64,000 bases of DNA from Vibrio astriarenae (lineage in GTDB: Bacteria; Pseudomonadota; Gammaproteobacteria; Enterobacterales; Vibrionaceae): contig NZ_CP047475.1 in the NCBI RefSeq assembly GCF_010587385.1, forward strand, positions 124,001 to 188,000, in the 5' to 3' direction. The notes under the pieces were generated by a model, which was not told where the DNA came from, did not search any database, and worked only from the letters and a program-made list of their open reading frames with translations. Each line of letters begins with the position of its first letter. The first letter of the stretch is position 1. Of the stretch, positions 55,444 through 64,000 are shown piece by piece. Position numbers and translations under genes: made by a program.

Positions 55444-57873
55444 TTACTCTTCATTGGATCGAGCGATGCTTTCCTCGATCGTCAGTTTTACTTCTGGGTG
55501 CACAAGGCCATTAAGTTTATTCATCAGTAGCTGAGTTTTCTCGATGTCACAATCACCCTCTAGGTTTAAGTATTGCTCTTGCTTGAGCGTACTAAACATT
55601 GATGCAAATACCCCTTTATCAAAAAACTCAGGTGCATTAACACCGTTGAGGCGACCTAGGCGCTGTGCAATATCTTGACTGCGTTTCTCGAGGTCAGATT
55701 TACCGAGTTCTGGGTCGTTAACCAATAGGTTCATCGCAATGGCGTAGCGCTGAAGTGTCTCTGAAATAGTGCTGCCAAGAAGCAGAAGAATTTGTGTATT
55801 GGCTTGGTTAATTGCCACAATATCATCATTGATGGCGATCACTGATTGACGATGTAGTTCATCCAAATACTGACCGACCAACTCTGGTAGCTCCTGCGCA
55901 TCAGAACCTAAGAATAGCTCTTGCTTCAAGAATGGATAGATAGATTGAACCGTCTCAACAATCTGTTGCTTAGTGCAGTTTTGATGGCGAATTAATGTTT
56001 GAGCAATCAAAGATGGTAATGCGAACAGGTGAATAATGTTGTTACGGTAGTAGGTCATTAGGATTGATTGCTGACGATCAAGAGAGACAATCGCCCCCAT
56101 TGAATCCTCTTCAATAACAAACTTTTCAAGAGACTCCGCGTGAGTAACCAGCTCTTCTGCGCTGTCTTTTGGCACCGTAAACGTCGATGAATAACCCACA
56201 TTGCGCAACAATTGCAAGTAGCAATCAATTTGGCGAACTAAATTGTCACGGGACAAAGCGCGTTGGCGAGAGGCAAGAAGTGCCGTTGCACAGAGCGTAA
56301 GTGCGTTCGTTGCAGCAGCATCGTTAATGTTGGTCATCATCTTGTTGGCAAGCTGATTAATGACTGGATTCATCCATTGTGGCTTCGCACCGCCCATTGG
56401 GTCGATATCTTGTCGCCACTCTGGAGCGTGCTCGTTTAAGAAGCCATTTAATGGAATTGGCTCACCGAAGTTTACATAACCCTTACCAAAGTTACGCAGT
56501 TTACGTAGGGTTTTCAGAACCAGACCTGCGTTCTCTTTCTCCTTACGTTTGCCACGAAGTTCTTTAGCATAAGTCGCCACTTCCATAACATGCTCGTAGC
56601 CAATGTAGACTGGCACCAGTGTTACTGGACGATTTAAGCCACGCAACATTGCTTGAACTGTCATCGCTAACATACCTGTTTTTGCTTGCAGTAGGCGACC
56701 TGTGCGCGAACGTCCGCCCTCGCTGAAGTACTCAACCGAGTAACCCTTAGCAAATAGCTCAGAGAGGTACTCACGGAAGATCGTTGAGTACAGCTTATTA
56801 CCTTTAAAACTGCGGCGAATGAAGAAAGCACCTCCGCGACGGAAAATCTGTCCCGCAGGGAAGAAGTTCAAGTTGATACCCGCGGCAATGTGTGGTGGCA
56901 CCATACCTTCTTTATAAAGCACGTAAGAAAGCAGTAAGTAGTCCATGTGACTGCGGTGACAAGGCACATAAACAATTTCGTGACCATCTTGCGCTAGCTT
57001 GCGCACAGTGGAGGCATTGTTGATGTTCAGTCCTTGGTATAGTCGGTTCCATAACCAACCTAATACTCGTTCACCATTTTTAATCAGTCCATAAGAGAAG
57101 TCAGCAGCGATCTCATCGATGATCTTCTCGGCCTCTTTCTGTGCCTTTTCTTTGGTGATGCCTTTTGATGTCATCTCCTCTTCAATCGCTCTTTGAATCG
57201 TAGGCGATTGGACTAAGCGGTCAACTAATACTTGGCGGTTCGGCAGTTTTGGGCCGGAAGCAGCCAGTTTTTGACGAGAAAAGTGAATGCGAGCAACACG
57301 CGAAAGCTTTTGGGCTATAGCAGGTTCAGTGCCATGCTTGTCTGCCATGTAGCGCAGTGAAACGACAGGACTCATTCGCACCATGCAGTCGCGACCAGAG
57401 AAAAGAACAGCAAGCGACTTTTGTGGGCCATTAAGGGCTTCAAGGTGTGGCCTTACCGCATCTTCTTTGCCAGGTTTACGTCCCCACATGACTGACACTG
57501 GGATCAGCTGTACATCAAGCTCGCTATCCTCACCATGCAAAGCGAGGAGTTGCGAGAAGAGCACCTTAGACTCCGCTGGAGCATCATAGTCATTCGCCAT
57601 TACCGTCGGGCGCGTGGAGGTGAAGACATAACGAGAAAACTGCTGGCCATTAATATCGACTGGTTCAAAAGGGTCAGGTAGTCCCCAGTGCAGAGCTTGT
57701 GAGCGCAGCGTAATAAGGTCAACATCAGAGCGGAATGGCAGGGCATAGACAATCGGTTTGGAGAGATCTATCTCTAAATCTTCGATTGGATTGGATGGAA
57801 TGGTCGTCCCTTTTACCAAAGCCGAAAGTGGCAGCTTCAACGCTGCTTGGAATAAAGATTGTCCTGAAGACAT
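55444..57873 (-). CDS. plsB: Glycerol-3-phosphate 1-O-acyltransferase PlsB
   Basis: 809 residues, as in E. coli. First acylation of glycerol-3-phosphate in phospholipid synthesis at the inner membrane. Catalytic HX4D is in [12 protein letters not shown] (~305), followed by [20 protein letters not shown] and [20 protein letters not shown]. Divergent from lexA, as in E. coli. Confidence 0.98.
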   Translation of the reverse strand: MSSGQSLFQAALKLPLSALVKGTTIPSNPIEDLEIDLSKPIVYALPFRSDVDLITLRSQALHWGLPDPFEPVDINGQQFSRYVFTSTRPTVMANDYDAPAESKVLFSQLLALHGEDSELDVQLIPVSVMWGRKPGKEDAVRPHLEALNGPQKSLAVLFSGRDCMVRMSPVVSLRYMADKHGTEPAIAQKLSRVARIHFSRQKLAASGPKLPNRQVLVDRLVQSPTIQRAIEEEMTSKGITKEKAQKEAEKIIDEIAADFSYGLIKNGERVLGWLWNRLYQGLNINNASTVRKLAQDGHEIVYVPCHRSHMDYLLLSYVLYKEGMVPPHIAAGINLNFFPAGQIFRRGGAFFIRRSFKGNKLYSTIFREYLSELFAKGYSVEYFSEGGRSRTGRLLQAKTGMLAMTVQAMLRGLNRPVTLVPVYIGYEHVMEVATYAKELRGKRKEKENAGLVLKTLRKLRNFGKGYVNFGEPIPLNGFLNEHAPEWRQDIDPMGGAKPQWMNPVINQLANKMMTNINDAAATNALTLCATALLASRQRALSRDNLVRQIDCYLQLLRNVGYSSTFTVPKDSAEELVTHAESLEKFVIEEDSMGAIVSLDRQQSILMTYYRNNIIHLFALPSLIAQTLIRHQNCTKQQIVETVQSIYPFLKQELFLGSDAQELPELVGQYLDELHRQSVIAINDDIVAINQANTQILLLLGSTISETLQRYAIAMNLLVNDPELGKSDLEKRSQDIAQRLGRLNGVNAPEFFDKGVFASMFSTLKQEQYLNLEGDCDIEKTQLLMNKLNGLVHPEVKLTIEESIARSNEE

Positions 57874-58221
57874 ATCGTGCTATCGCCTCAATTGATTGTT
57901 ATCGACGTACTTCTTTTGAGCGTTTGCTCTTGAGTGTTTGCTCTCAGTCGCTAAACCAGTGTGATTGCCTGTCTTTTTCCAAGGCAAAACACCTGAGAAT
58001 GGTTTGGGCTTACTGCCAGTAAGTATGGACAAATTTTTGAAATACGTTAGCCGAATTCATGGTCAGCAAGAATATCAGAAACTGGTCTAACCTTTGAATG
58101 GTAAATCATTAAGCATGATTAATTTTTGGTCATTTTGTTGCAATTTGTTGTCATTAATTTGATTCCTGTACCAATAAGGCAGTGATTATTTTCTAAACAC
58201 ACCTTTTCATTTGATTTTTTA
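57874..58221. other. Divergent plsB-lexA region
   Basis: About 350 bases before the SOS boxes. I see no ORF, repeat or RNA gene. Promoters for plsB should lie here, but I cannot name one with confidence. Confidence 0.4.
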
Positions 58222-58257
58222 CTGGATATACTGACAGTTAACTGTATAAAAAGACAG
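58222..58257 (+). promoter_or_regulatory. Two LexA (SOS) boxes upstream of lexA
   Basis: CTGGATATACTGACAG (58222-58237) and CTGTATAAAAAGACAG (58242-58257) both fit CTG-N10-CAG, spaced four bases apart, ending nine bases before the ATG. Double boxes at lexA are the rule in enterobacteria and vibrios and give autorepression. Confidence 0.88.
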
Positions 58258-58266
58258 GTAGCTAAC

Positions 58267-58884
58267 ATGAAGCCTTTGACGCCGCGCCAACAACAAGTTT
58301 TTGACTTGATAAGAAGTAAAATCGACGAAACAGGAATGCCACCGACTCGAGCTGAAATCGCACGAGAACTTGGTTTCCGCTCCGCTAATGCAGCAGAAGA
58401 ACACCTAAAAGCGCTTGCTCGCAAAGAAGCCATCGAGATTATTCCGGGCGCGTCTCGTGGTATTCGTATTCTACTAGAAGCCGCAAACGAAGAAGAAGGT
58501 TTGCCTCTCATTGGCCAGGTCGCTGCCGGTGAGCCTATACTGGCGCAAGAGCATGTAGAAACTCACTACCAAGTCGATCCGGGTATGTTTAAGCCACAGG
58601 CTGACTTTCTACTCCGTGTTCAAGGTGAGAGTATGAAGGACATCGGTATTATGGACGGTGACTTACTGGCAGTTCATAAAACGACAGATGTGCGTAATGG
58701 CCAGGTTGTTGTCGCGCGTGTCGATGAGGACGTAACGGTTAAGCGCCTAGAAAATCAAGGCGATCGCGTTCTGCTTCATGCTGAGAATGAAGAGTTCGCC
58801 CCGATTGTGGTTGACCCAACCTATCAGAGCCTTGAAATTGAAGGTCTTGCCGTCGGTATCATCCGCAACACAGATTGGATGTAG
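58267..58884 (+). CDS. lexA: SOS repressor LexA
   Basis: 205 residues. The winged-helix domain ([16 protein letters not shown]...) precedes the self-cleavage site Ala87-Gly88 (QVAAGEP), and the catalytic pair is Ser122 (GESM) and Lys159 (VKRL). Cleaved with RecA after DNA damage. dinF follows as in E. coli. Confidence 0.98.
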   Translation: MKPLTPRQQQVFDLIRSKIDETGMPPTRAEIARELGFRSANAAEEHLKALARKEAIEIIPGASRGIRILLEAANEEEGLPLIGQVAAGEPILAQEHVETHYQVDPGMFKPQADFLLRVQGESMKDIGIMDGDLLAVHKTTDVRNGQVVVARVDEDVTVKRLENQGDRVLLHAENEEFAPIVVDPTYQSLEIEGLAVGIIRNTDWM

Positions 58885-58965
58885 TCAGGCCTCCTTTATC
58901 AGAAGCCTATTGGCATTCTAGTTCAAGCAGTTACACTCTAGTTTTTGACTGGACAGAGTGTGACT

Positions 58966-60303
58966 GTGATTCCCTCCTACCTCTTCGATAAATCTCTTCA
59001 CCAGCGAATTCTCGCTTTAGCCTTACCAATGGTGTTATCAAACATTACCGTGCCTCTGCTTGGTCTGGTTGATGCGGCTGTTATTGGTCACCTTGAGCAT
59101 GCTTGGTATTTAGGTGGTGTTGCACTTGGCAGCACAATGATCAGTGTGACGTTTTGGCTGCTTGGCTTCTTGAGGATGTCCACAACGGGTCTGACTGCCC
59201 AAGCCGCTGGTGGCAATGATAAATGTGCACTCGGGTTGACCTTTGTTCAAGGTAGCATCATGGCGCTTGTGTTTGCCATGGTCTTTTTGATTCTTCATGG
59301 TGCAGTCGCTCATTATGTCTTTGCGCTTAGTGATGCCAGTGCAGAGGTAAAGCATTATGGTGAGCAGTACTTTTCTATCAGAGTCTGGAGCGCTCCGGCT
59401 GCTTTGATGAATTTTGTATTGCTAGGCTGGTTGCTGGGAACACAAGACGCTAAAGCCCCAATGTGGATGGTGATCATTACGAATCTGATGAACATCATAT
59501 TGGATGTTGTATTTGTTTTGGGTTTAGGTTGGAAAGTGGAAGGCGCAGCACTGGCCTCGGTGATGGCAGACTATTCAGGCATGAGCTTTGGATTGTGGTG
59601 TGTTGTACGCAGCTGGCAAAGACAGAATTTACCCAGCCCTATGTTGTTAGTCGGCGATATCACCAACAATATCGGGCGTTTTGTCCGGCTCAACCGTGAT
59701 ATCTTCTTCCGCTCTTTGTGTTTACAGATGACTCTTAGCTTTATGACGTTTCAGGGAGCGAGCTATGGTGACAACATCGTGGCCGCTAATGCCGTGCTCA
59801 TGAGCTTTCTTATGATCATTTCTTATGGCATGGATGGCTTTGCCTACGCGATGGAGGCGATGGTTGGTAAGGCTGTAGGGGCTAAGCGAAGAGATGAGCT
59901 TAAAGAGTCGATAGCCGGAACTTTTTTGTGGGGTACGGTCATTTGCTTTGGGTTAAGCTTGATCTTTCTTATCTTTGGTCGAGCTCTAGTGGGGATGATT
60001 ACCAGCATCAAGGAGGTTCAGGCAGTCGCTTATGCTTACCTGCCGTGGCTCGTGGCGATGCCGTTAGTATCACTATGGGCGTTCTTATTTGATGGTCTAT
60101 TTATTGGCGCGACCAAAGGAAGAGAGATGCGAAACAGCATGTTTATAGCGACATGTTTCTTCTTTATCGCTTTTTCAATGGCATCTGGTTTCGGCAATCA
60201 CGCGCTGTGGCTGGCAATGAGTCTATTTATGGGGATGCGTGGCATCGGATTGGCCGTCATCTTTGTTCGTCAATGGGGTCGAGGTCAATTTTTAGTTCAT
60301 TAG
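58966..60303 (+). CDS. dinF: MATE-family efflux protein DinF
   Basis: About 445 residues, 12 membrane helices. LALPMVLSNITVPLLGLVDAAVIGHL is a clear MATE/DinF start region. The precise start is uncertain: GTG at 58966 or 58960 have a weak GGACAGAG upstream, and a TTG at 58945 has none. As in E. coli the gene follows lexA and is probably SOS-induced from the same promoter. E. coli DinF affects oxidative-stress and bile-salt tolerance. Confidence 0.9.
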   Translation: MIPSYLFDKSLHQRILALALPMVLSNITVPLLGLVDAAVIGHLEHAWYLGGVALGSTMISVTFWLLGFLRMSTTGLTAQAAGGNDKCALGLTFVQGSIMALVFAMVFLILHGAVAHYVFALSDASAEVKHYGEQYFSIRVWSAPAALMNFVLLGWLLGTQDAKAPMWMVIITNLMNIILDVVFVLGLGWKVEGAALASVMADYSGMSFGLWCVVRSWQRQNLPSPMLLVGDITNNIGRFVRLNRDIFFRSLCLQMTLSFMTFQGASYGDNIVAANAVLMSFLMIISYGMDGFAYAMEAMVGKAVGAKRRDELKESIAGTFLWGTVICFGLSLIFLIFGRALVGMITSIKEVQAVAYAYLPWLVAMPLVSLWAFLFDGLFIGATKGREMRNSMFIATCFFFIAFSMASGFGNHALWLAMSLFMGMRGIGLAVIFVRQWGRGQFLVH

Positions 60304-60357
60304 CGAGTCGGTAGTGATAGGGTGGGGACCATTTGGCTCCCCATGATCTCATTACTC

Positions 60358-61758
60358 TCAGAACAAGCGATTAAGCCCATTGAGGGCTGCAACACGATAC
60401 GCTTCCGCCATTGTTGGGTAGTTAAAGGTGGTATTAACGAAATACTCAATGGTATTGGCTTCCCCTTTTTGCTCCATAATAGCCTGACCGATGTGGATGA
60501 TCTCTGCAGCACGCTCTCCAAAGCAGTGAATACCCAGAATCTCTTTAGTTTCACGGTGAAAAAGGATTTTTAAACTACCGATGTCTTTACCCGCAATTTG
60601 TGCGCGCGCAAGGTGTTTGAATGAAGAGCGACCCACTTCATAAGGCACTTTCGCTGCCGTCAACTCTTGCTCGGTTTTTCCAACAGAGCTGATTTCCGGA
60701 ATGGTGTAGATCCCCGTTGGAATATCCTCGATCAAAAAGCCTTGTGCTTCTCCTGTTGTGATCGCTTGTGCAACAAATCGGCCTTGATCATAAGCAGCGC
60801 TAGCAAGGCTAGGGTATCCAATAACATCGCCAACCGCATAGACGTGACCAACTTCAGTCTGATAGTTGCCATTAACGGACACTTGACCACGAGAATCAGG
60901 TTCTAATCCAACCATTTGTAAGTTCAGTTTATCGGTGTTACCAGTGCGACCATTGGCATACAAAATACAATCGGCCTTCATTTTCTTACCGGACTTAAGA
61001 TGGACGATCACGCCATCTTCTGTACCTTCAATTTTTTCATAGGTTTCATCATTACGGATAATGACACCGCTGTTCCAAAAGTGGTAAGAGAGTGCATCTG
61101 AAGTTTCATTATCGAGGAAGGCGAGTAAGCGATCGCGCGTGTTGATTAAGTCGGTTTTTACCCCAAGACCTCGAAAAATAGAGGCATATTCACACCCAAT
61201 AACCCCCGCACCGTAAATAATAATATGTCGAGGGTCATGCTTTAGACGCAAAATAGAGTCACTGTCATATACACGTGGGTGATTGAAATCGACATCGCTC
61301 GGTTGGTATGGACGAGAACCTGTTGCAATCACAAAACGGTCAGCACTGTACTCTTCAATGCTGCCATCCTGTTTAGTGACCTCGACAGTATGAGTACCAT
61401 TAAACTTAGCGGTCCCGAAGATCAGCGTACAGTGATTGCGGTCATAAAAGCCTTGGCGCAGTCGAGTCTGCTTGTCGACCACAGATTTCGCGTGACTAAG
61501 AATGTTTGAAAAGGTGCTGTGCAGGCTGGTGTTATTGTGGCAAAAAAGGGGATTGCTGTTGAACTCGATAATACGGCTAACCGCATGGCGCAGTGCTTTT
61601 GAAGGAATCGTTCCCCAGTGTGTGCAACCACCACCAACGCTACTTTCCTTCTCGATGACAGCAACGTTAAGACCGGCCTTGGTCAGTCCCATTGCAGCCC
61701 CTTCGCCGCCCGGGCCACTACCTATAACGATTACATCAAAGTGGTTACTCTGTGCCAT
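60358..61758 (-). CDS. sthA: Soluble pyridine nucleotide transhydrogenase SthA
   Basis: 466 residues. Flavoprotein that converts NADPH to NADH. FAD-binding [15 protein letters not shown] at the start and NAD-binding [16 protein letters not shown] in the middle. The active-site [13 protein letters not shown] has a single Cys where lipoamide dehydrogenases have a pair, which is the SthA hallmark. Divergent from fabR, as in E. coli. Confidence 0.97.
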   Translation of the reverse strand: MAQSNHFDVIVIGSGPGGEGAAMGLTKAGLNVAVIEKESSVGGGCTHWGTIPSKALRHAVSRIIEFNSNPLFCHNNTSLHSTFSNILSHAKSVVDKQTRLRQGFYDRNHCTLIFGTAKFNGTHTVEVTKQDGSIEEYSADRFVIATGSRPYQPSDVDFNHPRVYDSDSILRLKHDPRHIIIYGAGVIGCEYASIFRGLGVKTDLINTRDRLLAFLDNETSDALSYHFWNSGVIIRNDETYEKIEGTEDGVIVHLKSGKKMKADCILYANGRTGNTDKLNLQMVGLEPDSRGQVSVNGNYQTEVGHVYAVGDVIGYPSLASAAYDQGRFVAQAITTGEAQGFLIEDIPTGIYTIPEISSVGKTEQELTAAKVPYEVGRSSFKHLARAQIAGKDIGSLKILFHRETKEILGIHCFGERAAEIIHIGQAIMEQKGEANTIEYFVNTTFNYPTMAEAYRVAALNGLNRLF

Positions 61759-61942
61759 ACTCTTTCCTTGCTAGCCTGCTTAACATTTTGATAGCGCAAT
61801 ATTAACGGAAATGCGTGCAGGGTACAGAGTTCAGCTCTGATAGAGTGGAGGTGATCACGCAGAAACAGCAGGCCGGAGACTTAAGCAAAGCCCGAGAACC
61901 ATGTATAGTGTGTTCGAGAGTGATAATAAGGTATATAGAGTT

Positions 61943-62584
61943 ATGAAACCTAACGGGATTCGTGCCCAGCAAAAAGAAAAAACGCGCCGTTCATTAATCG
62001 ATGCAGCATTCAGTCAGTTAAGTACCGAGCGTAGCTTTTCCAACTTGAGTTTACGTGAAGTAGCTCGAGAGGCTGGCATTGCACCCACTTCATTTTACCG
62101 TCACTTTAAAGATATGGACGAGCTTGGTCTTACTATGGTTGATGAGGGCGGCTTGTTACTTCGCCAACTAATGCGCCAGGCCCGTCAAAGGATCGTCAAA
62201 GAGGGGAGTGTGATTCGCACTTCAGTGGAAACCTTCATGGAATTCATTGAATCAAGCCCTAACGTGTTTCGCCTTTTGCTGCGTGAGCGCTCTGGTACTT
62301 CTTTCGAGTTTCGTGCGGCTGTCGCGCGAGAAATTCAACATTTTGTGGCAGAGTTGACGGAATTCCTTATAGGCTCAGGTATGACGAGGGAAGAAGCGTT
62401 TGTGCAGGCAGAGGCTTCTGTAACACTGGTTTTTAGTTCAGGTGCTGAGGCGCTAGACTTGAATAGAACTGAGCGAGACGAGCAAGCAGAGCGGTTAATT
62501 TTGCAACTCAGAATGATCGCGAAAGGGGCTCATTGGTATCGCAAAGAACGTGAAAGAAATAGAAATAAAGGTGATTACAAATAA
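61943..62584 (+). CDS. fabR: Unsaturated fatty acid regulator FabR (TetR family)
   Basis: 213 residues from the ATG giving [18 protein letters not shown]; a longer frame of 14 codons is not supported. The helix-turn-helix is [19 protein letters not shown]. It represses fabA and fabB in response to unsaturated acyl thioesters. Its end overlaps the yijD ATG by one base. Confidence 0.95.
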   Translation: MKPNGIRAQQKEKTRRSLIDAAFSQLSTERSFSNLSLREVAREAGIAPTSFYRHFKDMDELGLTMVDEGGLLLRQLMRQARQRIVKEGSVIRTSVETFMEFIESSPNVFRLLLRERSGTSFEFRAAVAREIQHFVAELTEFLIGSGMTREEAFVQAEASVTLVFSSGAEALDLNRTERDEQAERLILQLRMIAKGAHWYRKERERNRNKGDYK

Positions 62585-62973
62585 TGGAAAATACAACACC
62601 AGCTCAACAACGATCGGAGAAAAAGCCACTTATCCTAGCACTGATTGCAGGCATGTGTGGTGATGCCATTTTGTCTTGGATGACGATAACGTCAGTGCCG
62701 TTTTCAATCTTTCCATGGATAGCGATGGTCCTGGCTGTGCAGGCACTCTATCAAGATTACTTGGTTAACCCAGTATCAGAGGATATGCCGCTTGTCGGGT
62801 TAGCTTGTTTCTTAGTCGGTGGCTTTGGTCACTCTGCCTTTGTTAAAGCACAGTACCCAGAGGCGGGGTCGAACTTTTTCTCCATCATTATTCTGATGGG
62901 CCTCTTGTTCTGGTTAGGGCGTAAGTTAGGTTATATCGGCGCGATCAAAAAAGCCGAGTCTGGCGATTTGTAG
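62584..62973 (+). CDS. yijD: YijD-family inner membrane protein
   Basis: 129 residues, four predicted membrane helices (LILALIAGMCGDAILSWM first). Shares the fabR-yijD operon of E. coli. Function unknown. A bidirectional terminator follows. Confidence 0.92.
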   Translation: MENTTPAQQRSEKKPLILALIAGMCGDAILSWMTITSVPFSIFPWIAMVLAVQALYQDYLVNPVSEDMPLVGLACFLVGGFGHSAFVKAQYPEAGSNFFSIIILMGLLFWLGRKLGYIGAIKKAESGDL

Positions 62974-62980
62974 AGAATAA

Positions 62981-63009
62981 AATAAACCCTCGCATTGCGA
63001 GGGTTTATT
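62981..63009. terminator. Bidirectional terminator between yijD and trmA
   Basis: AATAAACCCTCGC / GCGAGGGTTTATT with an ATT loop. Confidence 0.9.
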
Positions 63010-63036
63010 GTTTTAGAGCTTTAGGAACACAATGAT

Positions 63037-64000
63037 CTATTTGCGCTCTAGCATCACACCCGCTTCCATATGGTGCGTGTATGGGAACTGATCGAACAGG
63101 GCAAAGCGCGTAATTTTGTGGGTCTCTCCCAGAATCTCTAGGTTTTGCTTTAGAGTTTCAGGATTACAAGAGATATATAAGATACGGTCATAGCCTTGCA
63201 CCATGCGGCATGTGTCGTCGTCCATGCCTGCACGTGGAGGATCGACAAAAATGGTATTACAGTTGTAGCTCTTAAGGTCGACACCCGCATCTTTTAGGCG
63301 GCGGAACTCGCGTTTACCTTCCATTGCCTCAGTAAACTCTTCTGCAGACATGCGGATGATTTGCACATTATCAATCTTGTTGGCTGCGATATTGTACTGT
63401 GCAGACACGACTGAGGGCTTAGCCAATTCAGTCGCAAGCACACGTTCAAAGTTTTGCGCAAGCGCCAAAGAGAAGTTGCCGTTACCACAGTAGAGCTCAA
63501 GTAAATCGCCTTGGCTGTTCTGTGTGCAATCTACCGCCCACTCCAGCATCTTTTCAGCCACTTTGCCATTAGGTTGAGTAAAGCTGTTCTCGACTTGTTG
63601 GTAGATATAGGTATCACCGTTTACGCTTAGTTTTTCAACGACGTAATCTTGGTCTAGCACGATCTTCATTTTGCGCGCACGACCAATAAGGTTCAGATTA
63701 AAGCCTTCATCATTCAAGCGTTGTTTTAGTGCTTTGGCTTCTTCAATCCAAGCCTCATCAAGCTGACGGTGGTAAAGCAAAGAAACCAAGATTTCACCGC
63801 TGAGCGTAGATAGGAAGTCAACCTGAAACAGTTTGCGGCGCAGCGTATCATTATCTTTCATTGCTTCCATAAGCAGCGGCATCAGATCGTTGATAAGACG
63901 GCTTGCTGTTGGAAATTGGTCAACGCGGTATTTTTCGCGCGTCTCTTGGTTAAACATGATGTAGTAAATATCTTCACCTTCATGCCAAACGCGAAACTCA
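63037..64000 (-). CDS. trmA: tRNA (uracil-54-C5)-methyltransferase TrmA, 5' end cut by window
   Basis: Makes ribothymidine 54 in tRNA. The frame is open to the window end ([17 protein letters not shown]), so the internal Met at 63957 is not the start; about 45 N-terminal residues are missing by comparison with the 366-residue E. coli enzyme. SAM motif [25 protein letters not shown] and catalytic Cys in YISCNPETL are present. Converges with fabR-yijD as in E. coli. Confidence 0.96.
   Translation of the reverse strand, partial: EFRVWHEGEDIYYIMFNQETREKYRVDQFPTASRLINDLMPLLMEAMKDNDTLRRKLFQVDFLSTLSGEILVSLLYHRQLDEAWIEEAKALKQRLNDEGFNLNLIGRARKMKIVLDQDYVVEKLSVNGDTYIYQQVENSFTQPNGKVAEKMLEWAVDCTQNSQGDLLELYCGNGNFSLALAQNFERVLATELAKPSVVSAQYNIAANKIDNVQIIRMSAEEFTEAMEGKREFRRLKDAGVDLKSYNCNTIFVDPPRAGMDDDTCRMVQGYDRILYISCNPETLKQNLEILGETHKITRFALFDQFPYTHHMEAGVMLERK

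Noticed and set aside
60321-60346. GGGGA/TCCCC hairpin between dinF and sthA as a terminator
   Set aside because: Pairing is short or bulged and no T-run follows on either strand.

Overview
The window comes from the large chromosome of a Vibrio (Vibrionaceae, Gammaproteobacteria). The 16S and 23S rRNA sequences, the rrn spacers and leaders, and gene blocks such as gppA-rhlB-trxA-rho, hemCDXY/cyaA, cyaY-lptM-lysA-dapF-xerC, ftsYEX-rpoH, ubiCA-plsB-lexA-dinF and sthA-fabR-trmA all fit that family. Most genes are housekeeping genes of the kind found near the chromosome I origin. The species cannot be fixed from the sequence alone.

Layout. 1-8.3 kb: gppA (cut by the window edge), rhlB, divergent trxA and rho, a secreted protein of unknown role, then ubiD, a 2Fe-2S ferredoxin and the flavin reductase fre in a tight cluster. 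8.4-19.6 kb: two complete rRNA operons head to tail. The first has a spacer without tRNAs and no clear terminator. The second carries tRNA-Ile and tRNA-Ala in the spacer, tRNA-Asp after 5S, and a strong terminator. 19.6-24 kb: a possible 41-codon ORF, then hemC-hemD-hemX-hemY on the minus strand. 24-32 kb: cyaA with a CRP-like site upstream, cyaY, the small lipoprotein gene lptM, lysA, dapF, a DUF484 gene, xerC and yigB. 32-38 kb: a lipoprotein gene coupled to tapT, an EVE-domain gene, pldB-yigL and an EAL-HDOD protein. 38.3-41.6 kb: an arsR-gapdh-phosphatase-arsJ operon for arsenate handling. 41.6-47.5 kb: an acyltransferase, yhhM/yhhN/yhhL-type membrane proteins, a frameshifted IS200-like element, an unlisted 25-codon membrane-peptide gene with its own promoter and terminator, yecH, yhgN and rsmD. 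47.8-51.7 kb: ftsY-ftsE-ftsX and rpoH. 51.75-52.2 kb: a geneless stretch packed with DnaA boxes and GATC sites. 52.2-64 kb: glpE-glpG, a FliL-like protein, ubiC-ubiA, plsB, lexA-dinF under two SOS boxes, sthA, fabR-yijD and trmA (cut by the window edge).

How they work together. The region combines translation and transcription machinery (rrn, rho, rhlB, rpoH, trmA), haem synthesis beside adenylate cyclase, ubiquinone synthesis (ubiD, ubiC, ubiA), lipid synthesis and its control (plsB, fabR), inner-membrane targeting and division (ftsYEX), and the SOS response. Accessory content is limited to the ars operon and the IS200-like element.

The most interesting unexplained signal is the rpoH-glpE intergenic region (about 51.84-52.14 kb). 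It has three exact DnaA boxes on both strands, several near matches, and seven GATC sites in under 300 bp. It looks like an origin-like or DnaA-titrating/reactivating locus away from the expected oriC neighbours. The complete small transcription unit at 44.22-44.41 kb is the best candidate for an undescribed gene.
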